From Amylostereum areolatum (taxonomy: Eukaryota > Basidiomycota > Agaricomycetes > Russulales > Stereaceae), in assembly GCA_012932865.1 (NCBI GenBank), contig SAXG01000002.1, positions 2,604,001 to 2,668,000 on the forward strand: a stretch of DNA of 64,000 nt, in the 5' to 3' direction. The position numbers and the translations under genes are program-made. Below the pieces are notes generated by a model. The model worked only from the letters and a program-made list of their open reading frames with translations. It did no database searches and was not told the DNA's origin. Shown piece after piece: positions 53,547 to 64,000 of the stretch (its first letter is position 1; each line of letters starts with the position of its first letter).

Positions 53547-54186
53547 CGCTGGGTGGGTTGCGATACTAATAGGCGGTCCACGCCCGATTCGGAAAGGCGT
53601 GGCACGTACTTACATACGCCACCGGTCCAGACTCCAGACAAAGGAAAGAGAAGAAAAAGGGAAGACAGGACAGAAGGTCTGCCAGAAAAAGAAACAGAAA
53701 AAGTGCGCGCAACTTCACACCGTCGTCGCCGGATTTCGCGTATGTTATGTACCGTATGTACATAGCGATCATGCATCATCATGCGGCAGCGGCAGGACGG
53801 CCGTGCTCAGAAACAAGCGATGATAATATTGGACTCTGGAGAACAGGGGGCATGCTCGATTATGATAGACGCAAGATTTGGAGCACACGGACCGGTCGGG
53901 AGGAGGAGAGGAGAGAAGCAGAGTATTATGTATGAGGCGTTTGCGTGGGTGTAGGTACGTGTAAAAGAAAGTCCTTGGGGTGCATATCGAGCGGGGGGTC
54001 CGAAGGGTGGGGTGTGGGTGGGACGAAGTGGACGGCGTGCTGGAGACGGGACGAAAAGACCAGGAACGTGCGAACGCGAACCCCGACTCGATAGCCCCCA
54101 ACATCCCCCTCTTCCTCCCCCACGCAAAGTCAACGTCCAAGACAAAAACCCCGCGCGCACGTATCCCTCCGGGGCGCGCGCCCAAG
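53547..54186. other. intergenic; nothing recognised
   Basis: Promoter side of the SUZ gene and 3' side of the uS17m gene. Purine-rich stretch near 53635-53700; no gene. Confidence 0.4.
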
Positions 54187-54643
54187 CTACGCAGCGACCG
54201 TCTGCGTCTGCGTCTGCGTCGCCGCGGCGGCGAGCGCGGCGTGCGCCTGTGCGCGCTCGCGCTCTGGGCTGCGAAGCACGCGGTCGAGCGCGAAGCGTTT
54301 GCGGGCGGAGACGGGGGGGCAGTTGCGGATCACGACCGTGTCGTCCAGGCGGAGTTCTGGGGGGGTGGGGGGTGGGGGACGTCGGTGCGTGTGTTGTTGT
54401 GTGTGTGTGGGAGGAGAGACGTACGGTTTTCGGCGTCGTGCACGAGGTATTTTTTGGAGCGAGCGAGGCGCTGTTTGTGTGGGACAGCAGAGTCAGGGAG
54501 GGGCGACTGAGTGCGAGCGAGCGGGGGCGGGGACGGACTTTACCGGTCTTGTCGTGGACGACCCATCGGGAGACGGTGACGGTCGCGGTCTTGTTCATGA
54601 ATCCGCACTTGGAGACGATGCCGTTGAGGGTCATCGGGGGCAT
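54187..54643 (-). CDS. mrps17: mitochondrial small-subunit ribosomal protein uS17
   Basis: ATG 54643, three exons. Exon 1 reads LNGIVSKCGFMNKTATVTVS and RWVVHDKTGKV, the uS17 OB-fold start with the conserved K-T-x-T-V. Exon 2 reads RLARSKKYLVHDAEN. Exon 3 reads QLRLDDTVVIRNCPPVSARK and RFALDRVL, then an Ala/Gln/Thr-rich tail (TQTQTQTVAA) to TAG at 54187. Introns have GTACGT-type donors. Cytosolic uS17 differs, and the RNCPP-SARKRFAL wording matches mitochondrial bS1-free fungal proteins. It binds 15S rRNA. No separate presequence is visible, as is usual for this subunit. Confidence 0.88.
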
Positions 54644-57600
54644 CTTGGGGGTGCGCTCGTCCGGCTCTCGACTAGACCACGATTCGAGTCCGAGCGTAAG
54701 TGCAGAAACCTGCTTGGCTGGGGCTGGGGCTTCAATCTGATTCTGAGTCTCTCAGTCGGACGAGCCCGTCGAACGCGAGCCCGTTTGGGGGCACGTGATC
54801 CACCTCGGCATCCCCCGTCGGTCCGCCGCGGTCCTGACGACTCAGTCGCCACTTCACCTCGAATGCCTCCAGACGGCGTTCGCGCCAACGCAACCGAGTG
54901 ACAAGTTCACAGCAAAGGCTGACCGCCTCTCGGCGTCGCAGCGTCCTTACAGCGAGACACCAACGCATCGGCCCACCACCGCAGGGCCGTAGCTGCCATT
55001 TCAAAATTCCGAGCCGCATATGTAGTGCTACTATACTAGTACTTGCACCCTGCATCCCAGCTGCGTGCACGAGGTCCATCCCCCATCTCAAGGATATCCC
55101 TCCCCGTCTTTGATTCCCCTCGACTCGGGGCTCGGGGCTCGTCTCCCCACCCCGCCCTGACATTCTAGATCGCCCAGCCCAGCGTGCTCGCCTGCGTGCA
55201 CAGTAAAAAGTCACGCATCGGACGATAGATCGACGATGCCATACATACCCACACCGACTCGACTCCCTTTAGGTCGACCCCAGCCCGCGGCGCGTTCTGA
55301 TGTATGTATGTCCACATGCGGCCATCGTGCGCCCACGAATTTCAAAAGCGGGGTAGCGTACATCACGCCGTCACCGCGTCACCGACTGAGCGCACGGAGG
55401 ACGAAAACGGGAGGAAAGGGGGAGGGGATCAGGGTGCGTTGCAGGGATCGGCTTTCTTGATTAGAGTTACGTACGTACGTATCCTCCTCTCTCCCCTCGC
55501 GGGGGCACAGATCAAAGCCTGGTCGTGCGCGCGGTCGGTGGAGAGCACGAAACGAAAGCGTGGTCGAATCTGTTGCCTGGTCGACCCTCCCTCCCTCCCT
55601 CCCTCCGTTCGTCGAAAAGAGGGTCGACTGCGGCCAGTCGTGAACGCGTGCGCGATTCCACGGAGTGGCACCACGCACAGGTAAACTCAAGAAAAAAAGA
55701 GCGCGCTGACAGTTGTGGGGCTCGACTCCATTCACGAAGGAAGGAGGGGGGGGCGAAAATGCGCGTGGAACCAACGTGGAACGTACCGAGCGGCGAGCAC
55801 GGCGGGGGGCGCGATCAGACGCGCCGCGCCGAGTCGGAGTGTGTGGGGGGGGTGCTGAACGAGAACTCGAGGGCGACGCTACTTTGGCGTGGGGTGACAG
55901 GGCTCGCTCCCCTCCCCTCCCCTCCCCTAGCCTAGCCTAAGAGCCCATGTAAGACACTCGAGGAACGGGACCGATTCGACGCGTGCCGCGGGGCGCACCC
56001 CGTCCGAGACTCCGACCTCGTCAGAAAGTGGCGCAGAGAAATTTCGGACGGACGGGCTCAAACAAAACGAGCAAAAGAAAAAGAAGGAGAAGGAGAAGGA
56101 AGGCGAGAGCTGGCGAAACGCCGAGGGAGCTCGCGAGGGCCGTGAGCCCACCGTGACGTTGAGCACGGGTTGGGTCAGGTCTGAGGTCAACCGCCACGCG
56201 ATGCGCGAGTCGAACATTTTCGAAGAAGACCCCCCCCCCCCGTCGCCGCCGTCGATCAGATCAGATCTGCGTCCAAGGGTGGGATGATCGGGGGGGGATG
56301 TCGTAAACGCGCCACGCGGTCGGGGATCATATCCCCAGCGGGCGATACGGAGGGGGAACTAGGTTCGCGAGTGCAGCCCAGGACGGACGGGGGGCCCGCG
56401 GTCGACGGAGGCGAGGATCGCTAGAAGCACGGCGGGTCCTGGCACATGAAGAGGGATCCGCCCTCATCTCTCCGACATCGCCCGGTACGTGCTTACACTC
56501 GCGTCTACTTTAATATGTATGAGGGGGAGGGAGGAGGTGCTGGTGGCCAGAGTACTCCTGTCGCCGGATCGGAAGCATGACCCCCTCGGGCTCATCGGCG
56601 GGCCTTCGTCGGACCTGTGGCCCCGAAGGCCCGCGCCGGGTTGGCGGAAGGGACGTTGGATGGCCTCCCCTCTGCGTCATGGACGCTTGGGACGTCCGAT
56701 CGGGGCGATCGCTGCAAGTGGGCACCATCATCACCACCACTCTGAGACGACGGCGCGCCGCCGTGCGCGTGGGGTTGGCAACGCAAAGGACGGGGTCGCT
56801 ATTCCAACGCGGGGTGGGGGGGGGACGGTCGATCGAACCTTTTTCTTCCATCGCTCGCAGTCCGATTCCGAATTCGAGCGCGTGCTTTGCGTGCGCAGGA
56901 TCTGGGGATCTCGATTGCCGAACAATGCGCGGGGGCGGGTCGGGCGAAACCTTTTTTTCTTGATGCATATGAGAAGGAGCGTGTCGAGGTGGGGCTGGGG
57001 CGAGGATGAGGAAGGTCGAAGGGGCGAAGTGGACGGGCTGCGGAGGAGCGCAGAGGAGGGGGGGCATGTGTGACGTTAGAGAGTATTTACAACCGCCCCA
57101 CGGCAGTTACACCAACGCTCCACGGCGGTTACCCCAACGCTCCATCACCTACAATCTCATTTCGGATCTCAGTCGGCCAACCGTGACTGGGGGGTCACCG
57201 ACTGTTACGTCCCGGCAAATTGCGAGTGCCGTGCCAGCCTGATCTGAACGATCTGAACACGTTCAACGTGACATATCTGTCACAGCGATGGGCCCGGCGC
57301 GCTGCCAGCGGCCCCACCACCGATGTCCCTAAGCTCCATCATCGCTACTCCAGAGCTCCACGCCGTCGGGCGAAAACCCGGTTGTAAATACTCTCTGTTG
57401 TGTGGAACATTGGAGAGACGTTCTGACTTGGGCGATCGCAATCAGATAAATCGACATGGAGGGATCGGGTGGGGGTTGGAAAGCCGGCGGTCGGAGCCGA
57501 GGTCTGGAAAAGGAAAAGGAGGGGGGGCTGGCGGACTGGTTGCGTGAGAGGGAGGATCACGTGCCGAGGTGGGTCACCGGTCGTTGACCGCTGTGGCCGC

Positions 57601-57936
57601 TGCCTGCGCCTCCTCCTCCTCCTCGTCGCCTGCGTTGTCTCAGTCTGTCCCGCACCGACCGCCGGAAGGAGGAGTAACCGAATACCGGGAAAGGAGCGAT
57701 CGAGTTCACCTGGACGATCCCTTCGAACGTGGCCCCTGGCGTGACGCTGCGCAAACTCTCCCTAAGGGAAAAAAAAAACAAATTGCCCTTCCCCGTTTCG
57801 CTCGCATTCGCCCGCCCCGCGCCGCCCTTCGTCACCCAATAAATTTTAATCCCACAAAAGAGGTTCGTGGCCCCCGATCTTTCCCTTTCTTCTTCTTCCT
57901 TTCGGTGTGCGTGGCCTGACCTGACCTCGTCCCGCC
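54644..57936. other. 3.3-kb GC-rich intergenic region upstream of the Zn2Cys6 gene
   Basis: Many long open frames on both strands exist but overlap each other and show low-complexity Arg/Gly/Pro composition, as expected in GC-rich noncoding DNA. Visible features: (CCCT)n at about 55587-55608, CCCCT runs at 55905-55928, GTACGTACGTA at 55471-55481, and a duplicated CCACGGC(A/G)GTTAC segment at 57098-57130. This may be a long regulatory region for the downstream regulator. No gene can be supported. Confidence 0.45.
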
Positions 57937-60900
57937 ATGTCCGCTCACGCTTACCGCTACCTCCACAACAACCCCTACCCGCTCGTCAAGCGCGAGTCTC
58001 CGGTCTCCTCCATCGCCTCCCTCTCCTTCTCCTCCAGCCACCACTCCCGCACGCCCCCCATCGAATTCGGCGCACACAACGACCCGACGACGCCCTTCAC
58101 CTTCTCCCTCCCCATGTCGCAACATCCTTGGGACAACTCCCCCGCCTCCCCCTATCCGACCCCCGCCACCGCCAACCACCCCCACTTTTCCCTCCCGTCC
58201 ATCGCAGACGATTACGACGACGACCCCGACCTCAACGACTTTGCCTCCTCCGGCCCCTCCACCAGCAGCAAGGCCTACGAACGCGTCATCAGGAGACGCA
58301 GCAGCAAAGGTCCGTCGCGCTCTCTCCCGTTTTTCACCCCCGCCCCCGTCTTCATCTCCACCCCCCTCCAGCCTGCGATCAATGCCGCAAGTCCAAATGC
58401 AAATGCGAACGCGCCTCCGAATCCGATCCCTGCAAGGCCTGCATCATGCTCGGCACCTGTCCGTCCCTTTCCCTCCCTCTCACTTCCCCTCATCCCCGCT
58501 TCTCCCCCCGACGCGCCGCGAGCCCCTCCCTCCCCCCTTGCCCCTTTTGTTCTCCATGCCACCCGCTCAACCCCCTTTTCTCTTTTCCCTCTTCACCAGC
58601 TTGCACCTTTCTCGGCCCTTCACGCAAACGCGGGCCCCCCAAAGGCTACATCGACGCGATCGAAGCCCGTCTCCATCAAACGGAAGCCCTCGTCGGCATC
58701 CTCCTCGCTGCGGACGACGTCCGCGCCAAAGGCATCCTCGACGACCTTTCCGACGTGCGTTTCACACCTCCTTCCCACTCCACACCGCGCGAAAATTCTA
58801 TCTTTCCATCCTTCATCCCCCCCTTTTTTAAAACATTCCTGCTGACGCGCTTAGCAGGATCCACTCGCGCGCGAGATCATCGAACGCGTCGATAATTCGG
58901 CGTATGGCGTCAAAGGCCGCAGTCGGGGCGTCGAACCTCCAGGAGGTTCCAACAAAGCGGAGCCCAAGACCAAAGAACACGGGTCCGCGTCCCCTTCCGG
59001 CGGTGGCTCCTCGTCTCACCCCGCTCAGTGAGCTTTTTCTCTCCCACCCCGTGTTCCTCCGTGTCCTCTTATTTAAAAAAAATGCACGCTCAACTCTGTC
59101 CATTCAGCCCGTCAAGAGACTGGCAGGACCGCCTCTCGAACCGACTGTCGGACCTGGCGCACGCGCGCGGGCAGAACATCCCTGGACGACCGCCGGCCTC
59201 GGAGCGCACGAGCCGACCGGTGCTTTCGCTTTCGATCGCGCACGACGCGGAGGACGCGCCGGAGCATAAACGCCAACGAAGGCGGCTGGAGAGGTCGCCG
59301 CACGGGCAACGGACGCCGCCGCGGTCGACCTCGCCGTCCTCGCGCTCGTCGCGGAGCCGCGAGCACCCGACCGAGGCGGAATGGAGGGAGGCGAACGGGG
59401 CGAGCGGGGCGGGCGAGAGCTCTGGGGACGACGACGCGCTCACGGGGGAGGTGGGGCAGTTGAGCATCAACGAGGAGAGGGAGCTTCGGTACCACGGCAA
59501 GGCGAGCGGGCTGCATCTCCTCGGAGTTAAGGATCGGGTGGACGGGCGCAACGAGGGCGGGATTTGGTACGTTCCTTCTCTCGCTCGTTGGGGCCGCGCA
59601 TCGGGCTGGCGGAGGCTGACGGTGAACGTGTTTTGGACGTCGGAGCAGGCGGTTCCCGAAAGCGCGGGTGTGGCCGCCGCTGCCGAACTCGCAGGTGCCG
59701 CTGGACGAGGACATGGAGCTGCCGGTGACGCTGCCGGACAACGAGACGCAGAAGCAGCTGCTGGACCTGTACTTCACGTACGTGCACCCGGCGTTGCCGG
59801 TGGTGATGAAGCAAGCCTTCATGGACGACTTTCGGACCGGGTGAGTTCCTTCGAGGCTCGTGCGGGCTGGCGCTGGGAACTGACGAGGGCGCGAGGATCA
59901 GACACGTTGGAACGCCGCCGCCAGAGTCGGAACCGTCCTCGCCTTCGTCTTCGTCCCCGCTCGGGCGGCGACGATCGTTCATTTCGCCTCTGCTGCTTCT
60001 GGTGGTGTTCTCGCTCGCGGCGCGGTACACGCCGCCGCGGGGAGGGAGCTCGCCGCCGCCGACGGAGGGGGCGATGTGGCCCGCGGGGGACGCGTACTTC
60101 AACTGTGCGAAGATGCTGCTGAACCGAACGTACGCGGCGCCGCGGCCGTCGACGTGCCAGGCGCTGCTGCTGATGGGGGTACCGGGAGATCGGGATCGGG
60201 GCGATGGCGCAGGCGTGGATCTACGTCGGGATGGCGGTGCGGATGGCGCAGGACCTGGGCATCCACAAGAGCGCGGATCGGTGGATGCACGTGGGCAGCT
60301 TGCTCTTCAGTCGGGCGGAGCTGCAGGAGCGGCGGCGGATCTGGTCCGCGTGCGTGATCATGGACAAATACGTGTCCTCCTACATCGGGAGGCCGGTCTG
60401 CATCTACGAACGCGACTTTGACACGGAACTGCCGAGCGTGGACGAGGTGCGTGTCCGATTCGGCGTGTTCGGTCCCTTTATCCGTCCGTTTATGGATCGA
60501 GGACAGGTGGAGGAGAGGGAGGAGTGGCAGTCGACGCCGTCGTCGCAGCAGTTCGTGTACGACCCGGACGAGAAGGACCCGCCGCGCCCGCTCGTCGCCG
60601 TGCCGGGACGCATCCTCTCGTGCTTCAACGCGTCCGCCACGCTCTCCGTCATCCACAGCCGCATCATCCAGTCCATCTACGCCGTCCGCGCCAGCGCCAG
60701 GCTGCCGGAGGCCACGCGCCTGGAAGAGTCCCTGAACAAGTGGTACCTCGACTTGCCCGAACACCTCCGCTTCGACCCCGCCACCGCCAAGGGCGGCGCG
60801 ATCCCCCCGCCCCACGTGCTCACGCTTCACACCGCCTACTGGTGCATCGTGCTCCTCCTCCACCGTCCCTTGTCCGTTCTCTTCCTTCTCTCTCCCTCCC

Positions 60901-62114
60901 CCTTCCCTTCCTCACCTTTCCCCCCCGCTTAGCATGGGCCCCGGTCTCGACGCCCGTCCGAGGAGGTGCGTCGTCCCCTCTCCCCCTCTCCCACCCGACG
61001 TTGACCACTTTTTTTTTGGTTTGATTTTGATCCAGCGCGAACGCGAACGGACGCGAGGAGCCGGACGCGACCAGCTCCGCTCAGAAGAATTACGACCTCT
61101 GCGTGCAGGCCGCGAACCGGATCACCTCGATCGTCGCCGCCTACCAGGACCACTACTGCATCCGCCGCGCCCCCGTCTTCCTCTCCTACTACCTCTTCAC
61201 CGCCGGCATCATGCACGTAAACACCCGTCAGTCCCCCCCCCCCCCCCTCCTCCTCCTCCTCGCCTCCCATCTTCTGTTCTCGTCTGCTCACGTCACGCGT
61301 CCCCCGTCGCTTTTTTAGTCAACGTATACCCGGACGACCCCCAGGCGCGCAAGGGCCTCACCACATGCCTGGACGTGCTCAAGCTCATGGAAACCGTCTG
61401 GCCCAGCGCGGGCCGGGCCTGGGAGCTCCTCCACGGCTCCAAAGTCAACCTCGCGAGCGCCGGCGCCGGCCCTGCCTCGGGTCTGCCCCCGCGCGCCCAC
61501 CACGCCCACCACGCCCACCACCACCACAGCAACAGCAACAGCCACGGCCACGGCCACGGCAACAGCAACAACAAGCGGTCCGCCGAACACTTCCTCGCCG
61601 AGGCTAGCCACGGCGGCGCGCCGTGGTACCCCGCCCCCGCCCCCGCCCCCGCCCGCGCGCCCGTGCCGGGGTTCAACCCGACACCGACCCACCTGCCCTC
61701 GCCCGCGTCCGAGTCCCACCATCGCGCGCCCAGCGCGTCCTCGTCGTCGTACTACGGCTCCACGACGTCGTACGACCGGTGGGCGGGCGACGGGGGCGGC
61801 GGACCGGGCGCGGGAGCGGGCGCGTTCGCGGGCGCGGGCGTGCTGTCGACGTCCGGGCTGCCGCAGCAGTACAGTACCGGGTTTTCGGAGCGCGCGTTGG
61901 CGTCTTCGGCGGGGGCGGGGGCGGGGGCGGTGGGGGCGTCGGGAGGGGGTGGGGGAGGGGGGGCGTTGGTCGGGGGGCAGGTGGGAGGGGGAGGGGGAGC
62001 GCGGTATCCGCAGTATTGGAACGATTATTCGACGTTGGATCAGTTGAGCGGGTTTGCGGGGCCGGGCGTGATGCGGTCGGCGCAGGAGGATCATCATCAT
62101 CATCGGATGCAACA

Positions 62115-62154
<40 letters not shown>

Positions 62155-62307
62155 CAGGGATCGAGGGCGTCTTCGTCGATGTATTCGCTGTCGAACCCGT
62201 ATCAGCTGTACGGTGCGTGTTTTTTCTCTTCTTGTTGTTGTGTGTGGGTGGGCCCGGGAAAGCTGATCGCTGATTGGGATTTGGGTGTAGGTGCGGCGCA
62301 TCCGTGA
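57937..62307 (+). CDS. Zn(II)2Cys6 transcription factor with fungal-specific TF domain
   Basis: ATG 57937. A Ser/Pro-rich N-terminus precedes the binuclear zinc cluster CDQCRKSKCKC...CKAC...C, which is split by two introns (near 58310 and 58455). Then comes the linker SRKRGPPKGYIDAIEARLHQ with a dimerisation helix (ALVGILLAADD). After a disordered acidic/basic section, the regulatory domain appears: LLDLYFTYVHPALPVVMKQA, CQALLLMG, AQAWIYVGMAVRMAQDLGIH, RAELQERRRIWSACVIMDKY and SYIGRPVCIYERDFDTELP. The C-terminus is low complexity: Ala/His-rich (HHAHHAHHHH), Gly/Ala-rich and a polyQ run (62110-62157), ending at 62307. The domain arrangement resembles XlnR-type regulators of plant-polymer degradation, but the target genes are not inferable. 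Around ten introns; no lesion seen. Confidence 0.88.
62110..62157 (+). repeat. CAG/CAA repeat encoding polyglutamine
   Basis: Sixteen glutamine codons, mostly CAG, near the C-terminus of the Zn2Cys6 protein; preceded by CATCATCAT repeats coding for histidine. Confidence 0.9.
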
Positions 62308-63009
62308 TGGGTCGGGCGCTTTGCTCTCGTTTTCGTCTTTTCTTCGTTTTACCCGCCCCTCTCTCTCTCTTTCTTTCTTTCCCTCGCCCCCTCTCGTCCC
62401 CTCCTCTAGGCTCTCGTTTCCCCCCATGTTTATGTTTATGTTCCCCCCTCCCTCTTCTCTTCTCTTCTCTTCTCTTCTCTTCGCCCCTGTCAGTATTACG
62501 TAGTGGACCGCTGTGTTTCTGTTTCTGTTTCTGTTTCTGTTTCTGTCTCCCCGCCCTTTCTCGTCCTGCCCATCGCTATTACATAAGTACTTATTTGCAA
62601 CTAGCATAGACCCGTGCATTGCACTCATTCAAGTAGCAAGGCTGTGGTGATTGTATTCAAATAAGCAACAAATAAGCATAACTAAGTACTAAGCATGAAG
62701 TGTAGAAGATTCAACTCGCAGTCCAATAGTAGGGAAACTGTAGCCGGGATGCCTACTGTACGCGGCCGACGTTAGGCAACGTCCCCTGTCCCCGGGGGTC
62801 GGTTGCGGTTGCCTAATTTGCGGGTTGTCTCCTGTCCCCGAGGCTGAGTTGCTTTCCGCTTACCCATGCTTAATTTTCGCAAAAAAAAGGTCAAAAACCC
62901 TCAAGAATACGTCACCAGCGGCACCAAGTACGAAATCGACATGAGGTTCGCTCATATTGTATTTTGTTTTCTACAAACCGCCGCAGCGCTGCCAGCCTCA
63001 TGAGCTAAT
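62308..63009. other. intergenic with microsatellites and GTTGCCTAA motifs
   Basis: Contains (TTCTC)n at 62453-62482 and (TTTCTG)n at 62511-62547, both just downstream of the Zn2Cys6 gene. Around 62770-62815, TTAGGCAAC and GTTGCCTAA form an inverted pair flanking a GTCCCCTGTCCCC-rich core; related words recur near 63678-63720. No gene. Confidence 0.5.
63002..63009. repeat. 8-bp target-site duplication of the 63010 element (GAGCTAAT; partner 63514-63521)
   Basis: GAGCTAAT occurs directly outside both termini of the inverted-repeat element. Confidence 0.9.
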
Positions 63010-63513
63010 AGGACCCCTGAAATTCCCTATAGAGCATTCATCCCAGGGTGACCTGTTTTCGGTGGTGCGCTGGGACAGAATTTGGGCCATTTTCGGTGAT
63101 TTACATGATAGATTTTTTCAAGTCAGCCGTTTTCAGTGGTTCTTAGACTATACATATCTAAAAATAGTCTAATTTCCCACGCCTTCGGCGTCGAGGTTTC
63201 CAGAGCAGAACTCTCATTTTATGCACAAGCTTGCTATAACATGCCTAGTTTGCTTCCATAGACCCATGGGAAGCAAAATATGCAAAATACTTGTGATTGG
63301 AACTGACAGATCCTCGGCGTGTTCAGATGCTTACCATTTTCGGTGGTGAAGATGGGACTTCGGACGGGCGGGTTCCTTTTCAGTGGTTCTTAGCTCCAAC
63401 ATGTCGGCCCTACGGGGCCCATTTTCGGTGGAGAGTACCATACATAGGTTCCCATAAGGCCCAAATTTTCGGTGGTCCGAGATGAATCATTTATAGGGAA
63501 TTTCAGGGGTCCT
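63010..63513. mobile_element. non-autonomous DNA transposon (MITE-like), 504 bp
   Basis: Terminal inverted repeats start AGGACCCCTGAAATTCCC at both ends: 22 bp perfect, then three mismatches, then seven more matching bases. An 8-bp duplication flanks it, a size typical of hAT, P and some other superfamilies. The interior has no transposase. It repeats the word TTTTCGGTGG (or TTTTCAGTGGTTCTTAG) about seven times between 63055 and 63475, all in one orientation, which could be transposase-binding or amplified filler repeats. The autonomous partner is unknown. Confidence 0.85.
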
Positions 63514-63521
63514 GAGCTAAT

Positions 63522-64000
63522 CAGCACTCAGTGACAAATAAGGTGGTCAGTGTGCACAAAACCTTGTATTCATATACAGATTCGTGTACAGTGTAATGGG
63601 CCAAAGCGTGAGGATGATCACTCGACGCTACATAGGACAGCTTTGGCCCTTTGGGAGAGCTCACTCACAAGAGGTTGCGTTGCCTAAAGTGGATGTCCCC
63701 CGTCCCCGAGGCCGGGTTGCCCTCCTCTACCCGCTCCCACGGTCATGTGACACCGGTTGCGAGTTGCCAAACTACAGCCGCCTACAGTAGAGGGGTTTGT
63801 GACGGTCCCAAATGCTCTCGCTCGTGTCGGGCTCTCTTGGCAATCTGCCATTTCGATAGCAGAGTGGGTTGTTCTGTTCCTTGAGGGTTCAGAGCTGGAG
63901 TCCTTGGGGGCGTAGGAAGCAAGTCGCCGAGGGCCGAGTAGGCCTGCGAATATGCAATGTCGATGAGGACATATCACCTGTGATATGGATAACAAAAGGA
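63522..64000. other. window end; no gene recognised
   Basis: Contains GTTGCCTAA near 63678 with a GTCCCCCGTCCCCGAGGC-like segment resembling 62780-62850, so the MITE may sit inside an older repeat. No supported coding region. Confidence 0.4.

Noticed and set aside
54732..57242. Long open frames on both strands between uS17m and the Zn2Cys6 gene
   Set aside because: They overlap in several frames, show Arg/Gly/Pro-biased composition and no conserved motif; typical of GC-rich noncoding DNA.
61315..62628. 437-codon minus-strand frame opposite the Zn2Cys6 gene 3' end
   Set aside because: Low-complexity antisense of His/Gly/Gln-coding repeats; the plus strand carries the recognisable protein.
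1..64000. CRISPR arrays, rRNA, plasmid or phage features
   Set aside because: No regularly spaced repeats with spacers, no rRNA-like stretch and no prokaryotic gene organisation were seen; the window is eukaryotic.

Overview
The window reads as nuclear DNA of a mushroom-forming basidiomycete (Agaricomycetes). Host genes are cut by many 50-60 nt GT-AG introns, intergenic spaces are short, and the gene set (Argonaute, tricalbin-like C2/SMP protein, CBM1 secreted protein, multi-intron P450, Zn2Cys6 regulator, RNA polymerase III subunit C34) is typical of wood- or litter-decaying fungi. There is no bacterial signal, rRNA or CRISPR. I saw no tRNA gene, although none was searched for systematically. 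Gene models were built by eye from splice signals, reading phase and family resemblance, so exon edges are predictions.

Layout. 1-865 (-): N-terminal part of an Argonaute, cut by the window edge. 866-3287: gene-poor, with a possible solo LTR. 3288-25602 is one composite locus. A minus-strand gene fusing a Ulp1-like (C48) cysteine protease to an RNase H-like transposase is split by a 15.6 kb nest of two Ty3/gypsy chromoviruses. Element A (3678-19315, TSD GTAGG) lies inside a coding exon of that gene. Element B (10686-19223, TSD AGACC) lies inside the 3' LTR of A. When both insertions are ignored the protease-transposase frame reads straight through, so the order of events is gene, then A, then B. 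Both retroelements carry TATA boxes, self-priming PBSs, an identical GGATTTT slippery site directly before the gag stop, chromodomains and CRE-like LTR motifs.

24552-25602 (-): multi-pass membrane protein. 26593-28000 (+): ketopantoate reductase. 28852-31458 (+): P-loop ATPase, probably mitochondrial. 31661-34899 (-): Hcs1/IGHMBP2-type helicase. 35266-37816 (-): unknown Ser/Pro-rich protein. 38496-39016 (-): degenerate gene. 39814-42019 (+): cytochrome P450. 42245-46592 (+): Mug190/tricalbin-like SMP-C2 protein. 47029-47538 (+): small unknown protein. 47788-48673 (-): secreted CBM1 protein. 49067-49948 (-): four-helix membrane protein. 50150-52283 (+): Pol III subunit C34 with a very large SD/KS low-complexity insert. 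52624-53500 (-): SUZ-domain protein. 54187-54643 (-): mitochondrial uS17. 54644-57936: long GC-rich intergenic region. 57937-62307 (+): Zn2Cys6 regulator. 63010-63513: a non-autonomous DNA transposon with 8-bp TSD.

The host genes are ordinary single-copy neighbours with no evident operon-like or biosynthetic-cluster logic. The most unusual content is the protease-transposase fusion gene and the shared, partly non-standard expression signals of the two retroelements.
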